The notes under the pieces: generated by a model
Told to the model about the DNA's origin: nothing
Seen by the model: the letters and a program-made list of their open reading frames with translations, nothing else
Database searches by the model: none
From: Oceanospirillaceae bacterium UBA1126
Lineage (GTDB): Bacteria; Pseudomonadota; Gammaproteobacteria; Pseudomonadales; Balneatricaceae
Length of the DNA stretch: 5,343 bases
NCBI GenBank assembly: GCA_002312935.1
Contig: DCAT01000171.1
Coordinates: forward strand, 456 to 5,798
Direction: 5' to 3'
Position numbers and translations under genes: made by a program
Part shown: piece by piece, positions 1 to 5,343 of the stretch
How the letters are laid out: each line of letters opens with the position of its first letter
Position numbering within the stretch: the first letter of the stretch is position 1

Positions 1-504
1 ATCGTTAACAATACCTAACTCATGCATTAACTCATCTAGTGATGACCGTTCTGAGGAAGGATGGGCATAGAGCCCACTTGTTAAGGTATTGAACCCCTGC
101 CATATCAGGCTTTTTCTAAACTCTTCAAGTTTCACATCGGGCACAGATACGGGTAACACTAAGGTCCAGTTATTATCCCATTCTGGTTGATGTGCAGCAT
201 AAATACGCCGCGCTGCTTTTTCGTAATGGCCTGTTGCAGAGTCGGTAAAACAATAGTAACTGCAGCGACCCGCTTTATTAACTTGAAGCCAATCATTTTG
301 CACTAAACGATAGACAGACGTTCTAATTTGACGCTCATTAAACCCAAACGGTTCTAGCACCTGAATGAGGCTGGCTAACGAGACCCAACTACCATGTTGT
401 GACACGAGATCACCAAATACAGTAACCACCATGGACGTGCAGCTAATGCTGTTGTCTTTGATGTGTTGTTGAATCTGTTGAGTACGTTTATTCTTATCAA
501 TCAC
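1..504 (-). CDS. paaX: PaaX, phenylacetyl-CoA-responsive transcriptional repressor (3' part cut by window edge)
   Basis: Repressor of phenylacetate catabolic genes; in the known family phenylacetyl-CoA is the ligand that releases it from DNA. The reverse strand stays open from a GTG at 504 to base 1, giving 168 residues; the E. coli protein is about 316, so roughly half is present. Residues about 25-88 form the winged helix domain, with a likely recognition helix NERQIRTSVYRLV (56-68) and wing region around KAGRCSYY (77-84). From about W109 the segment with WDNNWTLVLPV and KSLIWQGFNTL matches the central PaaX domain, which has a Cas2-like fold. There is no ATG before residue 25, and starting there would cut into the DNA-binding domain. 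GTG 504 has AGG six bases upstream. An in-frame TTG at 525 would overlap paaE but has a poor ribosome site. It follows paaE by 7 nt, so it is probably co-transcribed with the genes it controls. Family assignment is firm; the exact start is less sure. Confidence 0.93.
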   Translation of the reverse strand, partial: MIDKNKRTQQIQQHIKDNSISCTSMVVTVFGDLVSQHGSWVSLASLIQVLEPFGFNERQIRTSVYRLVQNDWLQVNKAGRCSYYCFTDSATGHYEKAARRIYAAHQPEWDNNWTLVLPVSVPDVKLEEFRKSLIWQGFNTLTSGLYAHPSSERSSLDELMHELGIVND

Positions 505-510
505 TTTATG

Positions 511-513
511 CCT
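511..513 (-). promoter_or_regulatory. Ribosome binding site of paaX, overlapping the paaE stop
   Basis: AGG lies six bases before the GTG at 504. Its first two bases are the last two of the paaE stop codon TAG (514-512). It is a short, weak Shine-Dalgarno, but it favours the GTG 504 start and suggests that paaX translation depends on ribosomes finishing paaE. Confidence 0.5.
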
Positions 514-1609
514 ATCTATCGTCAAAGCTCACAATTACTTCGTCCGACACGGGGTGTGCCTGACAGGTTAATATATAGCCAGATTTTACTTCATGTGGTT
601 CAAGCCCATGGCTAATATCCATGTCAACTGTACCCTTAATTAGCTTGGCTTTACACGTAGAACACACGCCAGCCTTGCAGGAGTATGGCAGTTCAACACC
701 ATTGTCCATACCCGCATCTAAAATATTTGAACCCACTGTAGCTAAGTCAAAATAAATGGACCGTCCATCGGAAATAACGGTCACTTTACTGGTTTTATCT
801 TCACCGTATTGTTGAATACGTCGTCTTGATTTTTCTAACATCACGTCAGAATCTGCTGATGAATTTGCAAACAGCTCATAGTGAATCTGTTCGCTAGCAA
901 GCCCTTCAAGCCTAAAGCCATGAGACACTTCAGAAATCATTGATTCAGGGCCACAAATAAACGCTTCACTGGCGTTGAGGATATCAATCATTTTATACTT
1001 TTGTAGTAAATAGCCTTTTTTGTTGTCAATTTTACCTTTTAATACATCAGAGCCTTGGTCTTCTTGGCTCATGATATTGACCCACTTAAAACGGTTTAGG
1101 TAGCGGCTCTTTATAAAACTAAGCTCTTCTTTAAACATCACAGTGTTGGTGCGTTTGTTGCCATAAACAAGCGTTACTTTGCTATTAGGTTCGCGGTTTA
1201 ACACCGAGGTGATAATTGATAAAATAGGTGTAATGCCACTGCCTACTGCCAAACACATGTAGTTTTTTTGATGTGCAGGGTTTAACTGCGGGCTAAAATT
1301 ACCTTGTGGTGGCATCACTTCAATGGTGTCACCCACTTTAAATTGGTCGTTAGCATAATTTGAAAAAAGCCCGCCCCTAACCCGCTTTATGCCCACGCGC
1401 AGATGCCCATCATCAACGCCACTGCAAATAGAATAAGATCGCCGAACTCGTTCGCTGTTAATGTGGGTTTGTAATGTTAAAAATTGGCCTGGTTTAAAAG
1501 CAAAGGTGTTGCGCAACGCTTTAGGCACACTAAAACTCACCCGAACTGCAGTGTCTGTTTCTGGTTTAACGCCGTCTATAATTAACGAATAAAAATTAGT
1601 CTCTGACAC
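512..1609 (-). CDS. paaE: PaaE, FAD/2Fe-2S reductase subunit of phenylacetyl-CoA 1,2-epoxidase
   Basis: Electron-transfer component of the ring-epoxidising monooxygenase: it takes electrons from NADPH through FAD and a plant-type ferredoxin centre to the PaaA di-iron site. It has 365 residues, against about 356 in E. coli. Domains in order: FAD-binding barrel (about 5-105) with the flavin motif RSYS at 57-60; NAD(P)-binding ferredoxin-reductase domain (about 115-235) with GSGITP at 123-128, YGN at 149-151 and CGPE at 219-222; linker; C-terminal 2Fe-2S domain (about 275-365) with C311, C316, C319 and C349, the CX4CX2CX29C ferredoxin pattern. All key residues are present. The start is GTG at 1609, with AGGT about 8 bases upstream overlapping the paaD stop; this start gives an N-terminus that fits the family. 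It lies 9 nt after paaD and 7 nt before paaX. Similar reductases exist in other oxygenases, but the neighbours make this paaE. Confidence 0.96.
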   Translation of the reverse strand: MSETNFYSLIIDGVKPETDTAVRVSFSVPKALRNTFAFKPGQFLTLQTHINSERVRRSYSICSGVDDGHLRVGIKRVRGGLFSNYANDQFKVGDTIEVMPPQGNFSPQLNPAHQKNYMCLAVGSGITPILSIITSVLNREPNSKVTLVYGNKRTNTVMFKEELSFIKSRYLNRFKWVNIMSQEDQGSDVLKGKIDNKKGYLLQKYKMIDILNASEAFICGPESMISEVSHGFRLEGLASEQIHYELFANSSADSDVMLEKSRRRIQQYGEDKTSKVTVISDGRSIYFDLATVGSNILDAGMDNGVELPYSCKAGVCSTCKAKLIKGTVDMDISHGLEPHEVKSGYILTCQAHPVSDEVIVSFDDR

Positions 1610-1616
1610 AAGTCTT

Positions 1617-1620
1617 ACCT
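1617..1620 (-). promoter_or_regulatory. Ribosome binding site of paaE, overlapping the paaD stop
   Basis: AGGT begins inside the paaD stop codon TAG (1621-1619) and stands about 8 bases before the GTG start at 1609. It supports the non-ATG start of paaE and points to coupling between paaD and paaE translation. Confidence 0.5.
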
Positions 1621-2194
1621 AAATATGTTTGAACAAATCAAAAGGCTCACTGCAATCATTGCATTGAAATAGTGCTTTACACGCCGTAGAGCCGAATTCG
1701 CTGACCATGCGGGTGTCAAGGCCACCGCAGTGGGGGCATTTCACCTGCGTTGTTTCACTTAGCTCAACAGTGTGCACCAGTGACCCATGTGACGGGTTTA
1801 CCACATCGTTTGGTGGTGCTATGCCATAACCACGCAGCTGATCACGGCCCTTGCTAGTCATCCAGTCGGTTGTCCAAGCTGGGGTTAGTTCAAGCGCAAC
1901 TTCTACTTGAGCAACACCATAATTCAGTAACGCAGCAGTAATATCTTCACGGATAACATCCATGGCTGGGCAGCCTGAATAAGTGGGTGTAATCGTAACG
2001 GTGACACTTTGCTCGCACTGGCTAATATCTTTTAATATGCCAATGTCCCATAAAGACAACACAGGAATTTCTGGGTCTTTCACTGAATCTAGCAAAGCCC
2101 ACAAATGTGGCACTTGCGAGTTACGCCGAAATTTTTCACGTTCATATTGAAGGCTCGACTTCATCGGGATTAACGAGCGAATTAGAGCGGTCAT
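1619..2194 (-). CDS. paaD: PaaD, accessory (metal-centre assembly) protein of phenylacetyl-CoA epoxidase
   Basis: Required for phenylacetyl-CoA epoxidase activity in known systems although not a core subunit; it is thought to help build an iron-sulfur or iron centre. It has 191 residues from ATG 2194. The N-terminal MIP18/DUF59 (SufT-like) domain, about residues 30-115, has DPEIPVLSL at 40-48, TPTYSGCPA at 69-77 with conserved C75, and TDWMT at 109-113. The C-terminus is a cysteine-rich ribbon with C153/C156 (CPHC), then C172, C178 and C181 around EFGSTACKAL. The last residues are FKHI, whereas the E. coli protein as I recall it ends FKCI, so a terminal cysteine is absent here. ATG 2194 lies 4 nt after the paaC stop, which fits coupling; ATG 2164 is an in-frame alternative with no visible ribosome site. 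Relative to E. coli (about 165 residues) the N-terminus is longer by roughly 18 residues (2194) or 8 (2164). An extension to TTG 2233 inside paaC is unlikely. Confidence 0.93.
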   Translation of the reverse strand: MTALIRSLIPMKSSLQYEREKFRRNSQVPHLWALLDSVKDPEIPVLSLWDIGILKDISQCEQSVTVTITPTYSGCPAMDVIREDITAALLNYGVAQVEVALELTPAWTTDWMTSKGRDQLRGYGIAPPNDVVNPSHGSLVHTVELSETTQVKCPHCGGLDTRMVSEFGSTACKALFQCNDCSEPFDLFKHI

Positions 2195-2198
2195 AAGA

Positions 2199-2981
2199 CT
2201 ACCACTTAGCCCCAGGAAATGAGCGATAAACAAACTGCATTTGGGTTAAAAGATGGCCCAAGTGCTCACTATGGTAGCCTTTTCGGCCACCTCGCACAGC
2301 CCAAGTTTGCTCTGGAGTGGTAAGCCCAGCTTCTTCAAAAATAGCTTCAACATCAGCTAACCAAGGCTGTTTTAAAGCTGCGCAATCTACCGCAACGCCA
2401 GTATTAATTAAACGCTGTTCTAGTTCATCTGATTCAAACAATTCGTGGCTATAACCCCAAATATCATCAATAGCTAACTGCATTCTTTGCTTACTTTCGT
2501 CGGTACCATCACCTAACCTAAGCGCCCAAGATTTACTGCGCCTGCAGTGGTAGGTTGTTTCTTTCACTGCTTTTTGCGCAATGGCCACAAGCGTTGGGTC
2601 TGCAGACTGGATGAGTGCCTGCAAGTAGTACTTGTTGTATAGGTCCACTAATAGCTGTCGAGTAATGGTATAGGCAAAATCGCCACGGGGCAGTTCGTTA
2701 ATCAAATAATTTTCAAACTCACGCTCATCCCTCAAAAAAGCAAAATCATCTTCAGTTTTGCCATTTCCACTTAGCGTGGCAGCATAACCATAGAACATTC
2801 GCGCACGGCCAATATAATCTAGCGCCACATTACCTAAGGCGATATCTTCTTCTAAAAAGGGACCTTCACTGACCCATTCTGAAATACGATGCCCTAGCAC
2901 AATGGCGTCATCTCCCAAGCGCACAACGTAGTTAATCAAGTCTTGCTTACTATCCACTTTATGTTGAGTAGATTGAGTCAT
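2199..2981 (-). CDS. paaC: PaaC, structural subunit of phenylacetyl-CoA 1,2-epoxidase
   Basis: Non-catalytic ferritin-like subunit that pairs with PaaA in the epoxidase core; in known structures it lacks the metal site and stabilises PaaA. It has 260 residues from ATG 2981, against about 248 in E. coli, and is mostly helical with no membrane segment. Family features seen: RLGDDAIVLGHRISEW (21-36), DIALGNVALDYIGRARMF (46-63), FAFLRDEREFENYL (80-93), AVKETTYHCRRS (138-149), and near the end GRKGYHSEHLGHLL (232-245), closing with the typical PGAKW. A GTG at 2999 is in frame six codons upstream, but ATG 2981 has a strong AGGAG seven bases before it, so I chose 2981. It starts 14 nt after the paaB stop and its TAG is 4 nt before paaD. 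The E and H residues that bind iron in PaaA are not all conserved here, as expected for this subunit. Confidence 0.95.
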   Translation of the reverse strand: MTQSTQHKVDSKQDLINYVVRLGDDAIVLGHRISEWVSEGPFLEEDIALGNVALDYIGRARMFYGYAATLSGNGKTEDDFAFLRDEREFENYLINELPRGDFAYTITRQLLVDLYNKYYLQALIQSADPTLVAIAQKAVKETTYHCRRSKSWALRLGDGTDESKQRMQLAIDDIWGYSHELFESDELEQRLINTGVAVDCAALKQPWLADVEAIFEEAGLTTPEQTWAVRGGRKGYHSEHLGHLLTQMQFVYRSFPGAKW

Positions 2982-2988
2982 AAATAGG

Positions 2989-2993
2989 CTCCT
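2989..2993 (-). promoter_or_regulatory. Strong ribosome binding site deciding the paaC start
   Basis: AGGAG in the 14 nt between the paaB stop and paaC stands seven bases before ATG 2981. It is the best Shine-Dalgarno in the window and rules in favour of this ATG over the in-frame GTG at 2999, which would overlap the paaB stop. Confidence 0.75.
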
Positions 2994-2995
2994 GC

Positions 2996-3283
2996 TCACA
3001 TGGTTGTGATTTCTTTAGGCAGTGGATAATAGGTGGCATGCCGATAAGGTTTGTCGTCTGAGGGATCAAAAAAACACTCATTGTCATCTTCTTGAGACGC
3101 ACTAATGTCGTGTGACTTAACCACCCAGATACTAATACCTTCGGTGCGGCGGGTATAAACATCACGGGCATATTCTAACGCTTGCTCTTTACCTTCAGCG
3201 TGCAGGCTACCTACATGTTTGTGGTCAAGTCCGCGTTTAGGGCGCACAAACACTTCAAATAATTCAAGCTTTTCTGTAGTCAT
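2996..3283 (-). CDS. paaB: PaaB, small bridging subunit of phenylacetyl-CoA 1,2-epoxidase
   Basis: Small subunit of the epoxidase complex; it holds PaaAC units together and is needed for activity in known systems, without cofactor of its own. At 95 residues it has the same length as I recall for E. coli PaaB and matches it throughout: LFEVFVRPKRGLDHKHVGSL (8-27), ALEYARDVYTRRTEGISIWV (35-54), then the C-terminal FFDPSDDKPYRHATYY (71-86). The start is ATG 3283 with GAG five bases upstream, and the stop is TGA. It lies 30 nt after paaA and 14 nt before paaC. A shorter out-of-frame reading over the same bases is a shadow. Assignment is secure because PaaB has no close look-alike outside this pathway. 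Confidence 0.96.
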   Translation of the reverse strand: MTTEKLELFEVFVRPKRGLDHKHVGSLHAEGKEQALEYARDVYTRRTEGISIWVVKSHDISASQEDDNECFFDPSDDKPYRHATYYPLPKEITTM

Positions 3284-3313
3284 GGTGTCTCGTAATTATT
3301 AGTTATGTGAAGA

Positions 3314-4276
3314 TTAAGCTGCATCCTTTGCCAGCTTTAATTTTTTCTTTAGGTTGTATGCGGCCGCAGCTTCACGCACCCAAGCCCCTTCTTCATGAGC
3401 TTTCACATGGTGCTGGATACGTTGGCGGTTGCAGTGGCCATTGCCGTTGATGACACTATAAAACTCGTCCCAATTTAACTCACTACTGTCGTAATGCCCT
3501 CGCTCTTCATTCCACTGCAAGGCTTTGTCTGGGTGTTCTAAACCCAAGTAGTTAATTTGTGAAACAGTTTGGTCCATAAACTTTTGGCGCAAGTCATCGT
3601 TAGTTTCACGTTTTATTTTCCATTTCATCGACCGAGCTGAATGTGCCGATTCTGAATCATGGGGACCAAACATCATAAGTGATGGCCAATAAAACCGATT
3701 AAGGGAATCTTGAGCCATGGCTTTTTGTGCAGGGGTACCATGGGCCAGCTCTATCATAATTTGATACCCTTGACGCTGATGGAAGCTTTCTTCCTTACAA
3801 ATACGAATCATGCTTCTGGCGTAGGGGCCATAAGAAGTCCGCTGCAGTGAAACCTGGTTGCATATGGCAGCACCGTCCACTAACCAACCAATCGCCCCCA
3901 TGTCACCCCATGTTTGGGTTGGGTAGTTAAAAATAGAGGCATATTTAGCAGTTCCAGTTTGTAAAGCAGTAATCATTTGCGCCCTAGAAATACCCAAGGT
4001 TTCGGTCGCACTGTATAGGTATAACCCATGGCCAGCTTCGTCTTGTACCTTAGACAGCAGCACAGCTTTGCGACGTAAAGAAGGCGCACGTGTAATCCAA
4101 TTACCTTCTGGCTGCATACCAATGACTTCTGAATGTGCATGCTGTGACATTTGACGAATTAAATTTTGACGATAGGCATCTGGCATCCAATCTTTAGGCT
4201 CAATTTTTTGTTCAGCGTCAATTTTGGCCTGAAATAGTCGTTCTAATTCTGTTTCTTGTGCCGTGTTTGTAATCAT
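3314..4276 (-). CDS. paaA: PaaA, di-iron catalytic subunit of phenylacetyl-CoA 1,2-epoxidase
   Basis: Catalytic subunit that inserts one oxygen atom into the aromatic ring of phenylacetyl-CoA to give the 1,2-epoxide. Numbered from ATG 4276 (320 residues; E. coli about 309), the ferritin-like bundle carries the di-iron ligands: E50 in QHAHSEVIGM, E80 and H83 in KVQDEAGHGLY, D134 in GWLVDGAAI, and E163 and H166 in CKEESFHQRQG. K76, the lysine next to the metal site in E. coli PaaA (K68), is kept. Other family blocks are PKDWMPDAYR near residue 27, WITRAP near 60 and RTSYGPYAR near 146. An upstream in-frame ATG at 4288 would add four residues, but GGTGA lies five bases before ATG 4276, while the upstream ATG has no clear ribosome site, so I prefer 4276. 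It is separated from paaJ by the largest gap in the window and followed by paaB after 30 nt. Function is secure; the start is a choice between two nearby codons. Confidence 0.96.
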   Translation of the reverse strand: MITNTAQETELERLFQAKIDAEQKIEPKDWMPDAYRQNLIRQMSQHAHSEVIGMQPEGNWITRAPSLRRKAVLLSKVQDEAGHGLYLYSATETLGISRAQMITALQTGTAKYASIFNYPTQTWGDMGAIGWLVDGAAICNQVSLQRTSYGPYARSMIRICKEESFHQRQGYQIMIELAHGTPAQKAMAQDSLNRFYWPSLMMFGPHDSESAHSARSMKWKIKRETNDDLRQKFMDQTVSQINYLGLEHPDKALQWNEERGHYDSSELNWDEFYSVINGNGHCNRQRIQHHVKAHEEGAWVREAAAAYNLKKKLKLAKDAA

Positions 4277-4281
4277 CTTGT

Positions 4282-4286
4282 TCACC
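4282..4286 (-). promoter_or_regulatory. Ribosome binding site deciding the paaA start
   Basis: GGTGA ends five bases before ATG 4276 and matches the 16S tail complement. Its first base is the G of the alternative upstream ATG (4288), whose own upstream bases (TGGCTAAAC) show no good Shine-Dalgarno. This favours the shorter PaaA by four residues. Confidence 0.55.
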
Positions 4287-4288
4287 AT

Positions 4289-4357
4289 GTTTAGCCAGGG
4301 TTAGTTGGTTATGCTGCATTTGCTAGACGCACAAATGGTAATCATTATTAAGTATAT
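4289..4357 (-). other. paaJ-paaA intergenic gap
   Basis: This is the only spacer in the window long enough for a control site. Just after the paaJ stop it holds an AT-rich stretch with the imperfect dyad TAATAATGATTA, then TTGTGC followed 17 bases later by TAACCA, which could be read as a very weak sigma-70 promoter. Close to paaA there is a short direct repeat of TAACC. The TGATT core resembles one half of the E. coli PaaX operator as I remember it, but the matching inverted half is absent. There is no GC-rich hairpin with a T-run, so no intrinsic terminator, and read-through from paaJ into paaA is likely. None of the sites is convincing by itself. Confidence 0.3.
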
Positions 4358-5343
4358 TTATACGCGTTCAATAATCAGTGCAATGCCTTGCCCTACGCCA
4401 ATGCACATAGTGCATAAAGCATATTGACCGTTAGTTCGGTGTAGCTGATACATAGCCGTTGTCACTAACCGAGCACCACTAGCCCCAAGGGGATGCCCTA
4501 ACGCAATGGCCCCTCCATTCGGGTTAACATGGCCTGCGTCATCGCTAATGCCCAAGGCCCGCATTACAGCCAAGCCTTGGGCAGCAAAGGCTTCATTCAA
4601 TTCAATCACATCCATTTGGTTCAGGCTTAGGCCCGTATTTTTTAGCACTTTGAGCGTAGCCGCCACCGGGCCATACCCCATAATATTAGGCTCCAAACCT
4701 GCCGTGGCCATTCCCAAAACACGAGCTTGTGGAGTTAATCCATGGCGTTTAGCACCCTCACTTGAAGCCAATAGCAAGGCGCAAGAACCATCATTTACAC
4801 CCGACGCATTACCTGCAGTTACGCTACCACCTTCACGAAATGGCGTAGCCAATTGACTTAAGGTTTCTAGGCTACTTAGCCGTAAATGTTCATCTTGCGA
4901 GAAGACAATGTCTTGTTTTTTCCGTTGAGGTATCCTAACTGGCACAATTTCTTCTGCAAAAATACCATCCACTTGTGCTTTTGCTGCGCGGGTTTGACTT
5001 GAAAATGCAAATGCATCTTGGGACGCACGGTCTATACTAAATTGCTCAGCCACGTTTTCAGCAGTTTCGGGCATAGACTCAACACCATACTGCTGTTTCA
5101 TTAGCGGATTGATAAAACGCCAGCCTATGGTTGTATCAAACAGTTCAGCCTGCCGGCTAAATGCCGTATTAGCTTTTGCTACAACAAATGGTGCCCGCGA
5201 CATAGACTCAACGCCCCCGGCAATAATTAAGTCTGCTTCGCCACTGCGTATGGCTCTAGCACCTGTGCCTACCGCATCAATACCAGAACCACACAGCCGA
5301 TTTAGGGTCATTCCTGGCACATCAATGGGCAACCCTGCTAATA
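4358..5343 (-). CDS. paaJ: PaaJ, 3-oxoadipyl-CoA / 3-oxo-5,6-dehydrosuberyl-CoA thiolase (5' part cut by window edge)
   Basis: Thiolase that cleaves 3-oxo-5,6-dehydrosuberyl-CoA and later 3-oxoadipyl-CoA in the lower PAA pathway, releasing acetyl-CoA and finally succinyl-CoA. The reading frame runs out of the window at its 5' end: 327 residues are visible and about 73 are missing compared with E. coli PaaJ (401). Numbering from the first visible codon, the nucleophile Cys is C17 in NRLCGSG, NEAFAAQ is at 249-255, the catalytic His is H283 in GGAIALGHPLG, and the second active Cys is C313 in CTMCIGVGQG. The block ELFDTTIGWRFINPLM (66-81) is typical of PaaJ/PcaF and not of fatty-acid thiolases. 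The TTG at 5332 is an internal leucine codon, not a start; three further in-frame codons precede it. The close relative PcaF of the beta-ketoadipate pathway cannot be excluded from sequence, but the adjoining paaABCDE makes paaJ the better name. It stops 69-81 nt before paaA. Confidence 0.93.
   Translation of the reverse strand, partial: LAGLPIDVPGMTLNRLCGSGIDAVGTGARAIRSGEADLIIAGGVESMSRAPFVVAKANTAFSRQAELFDTTIGWRFINPLMKQQYGVESMPETAENVAEQFSIDRASQDAFAFSSQTRAAKAQVDGIFAEEIVPVRIPQRKKQDIVFSQDEHLRLSSLETLSQLATPFREGGSVTAGNASGVNDGSCALLLASSEGAKRHGLTPQARVLGMATAGLEPNIMGYGPVAATLKVLKNTGLSLNQMDVIELNEAFAAQGLAVMRALGISDDAGHVNPNGGAIALGHPLGASGARLVTTAMYQLHRTNGQYALCTMCIGVGQGIALIIERV

Noticed and set aside
2195..2233. 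Extension of paaD to a TTG at 2233
   Set aside because: It would overlap the end of paaC, adds residues that do not fit the family, and has a poorer start than ATG 2194.
2982..2999. GTG at 2999 as the paaC start, overlapping the paaB stop
   Set aside because: ATG 2981 has a strong AGGAG at the right distance, and that AGGAG would lie inside the coding region if GTG 2999 were used.
2959..3171. A 70-codon minus-strand frame across the paaB/paaC junction
   Set aside because: It is out of frame with both paaB and paaC, which match known proteins along their full length, and it shows no family resemblance.
4341..4357. AT-rich dyad after the paaJ stop as a transcription terminator
   Set aside because: The stem is only a few A/T pairs, with no GC-rich hairpin and no T-run, so it cannot be supported as an intrinsic terminator.
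4506..4856. A 116-codon open frame on the plus strand
   Set aside because: It lies entirely inside the thiolase on the other strand, has no recognisable domain or ribosome site, and its open frame follows from the codon pattern of paaJ.
5330..5332. TTG at 5332 as the thiolase start
   Set aside because: The reading frame continues to the window edge with LAG before it, as in E. coli PaaJ, and a start here would remove about 75 N-terminal residues of the thiolase fold.
1..5343. A novel or mobile system hidden in the window
   Set aside because: Every base apart from short spacers is accounted for by intact or edge-cut paa genes on one strand. I saw no transposase, phage gene, repeat array, toxin-antitoxin pair or composition break.

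Overview
This window is a stretch of a phenylacetic acid (PAA) catabolic operon. All recognisable genes lie on the minus strand, so transcription runs from high to low coordinates: a 3-oxoadipyl-CoA type thiolase (paaJ, 5' part outside the window), then paaA, paaB, paaC, paaD and paaE, then the start of the regulator paaX (3' part outside the window). The organism looks like a gammaproteobacterium with moderate GC (about 42-50% in the lines I counted by eye). The proteins match what I remember of the E. coli Paa proteins along their whole visible length. The base composition and the paaABCDE-paaX arrangement suggest a marine Alteromonadales-type bacterium, but that placement is only an inference.

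Layout in transcription order: paaJ 5343-4358 (partial), a 69-81 nt gap, paaA (start 4276 or 4288) to 3314, a 30 nt gap, paaB 3283-2996, a 14 nt gap, paaC 2981-2199, a 4 nt gap, paaD 2194-1619, a 9 nt gap, paaE 1609-512, a 7 nt gap, and paaX 504 to the window edge (partial). The tight spacing and the ribosome binding sites that overlap the preceding stop codons indicate one polycistronic, translationally coupled unit from paaA to paaX. The paaJ-paaA gap is the only one with room for a promoter, operator or processing site, and I see no strong signal in it. There is no gene-free stretch above 300 bases, no RNA gene, no mobile element, no repeat array and no CRISPR. The intergenic sequence between the genes holds no GC-rich hairpin with a T-run that would act as a terminator.

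How the genes work together: phenylacetyl-CoA, made by the ligase PaaK (not in the window), is epoxidised on its ring by the multicomponent monooxygenase PaaABCE. PaaA is the di-iron catalytic subunit, PaaC its metal-free structural partner, PaaB a small bridging subunit, and PaaE the FAD/2Fe-2S reductase that feeds electrons from NADPH. PaaD is thought to help assemble iron-sulfur or iron centres. The epoxide is isomerised to an oxepin and hydrolysed (PaaG, PaaZ; not seen), and beta-oxidation-like steps follow. PaaJ performs the thiolytic steps that end in acetyl-CoA and succinyl-CoA. PaaX represses the pathway until phenylacetyl-CoA binds it. This is a known pathway. The points worth a second look are the gene order (thiolase at the front, repressor as last visible gene of the same transcript), the coupling signals, and start-site decisions for five of the genes. 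I found no sign of a previously undescribed system.
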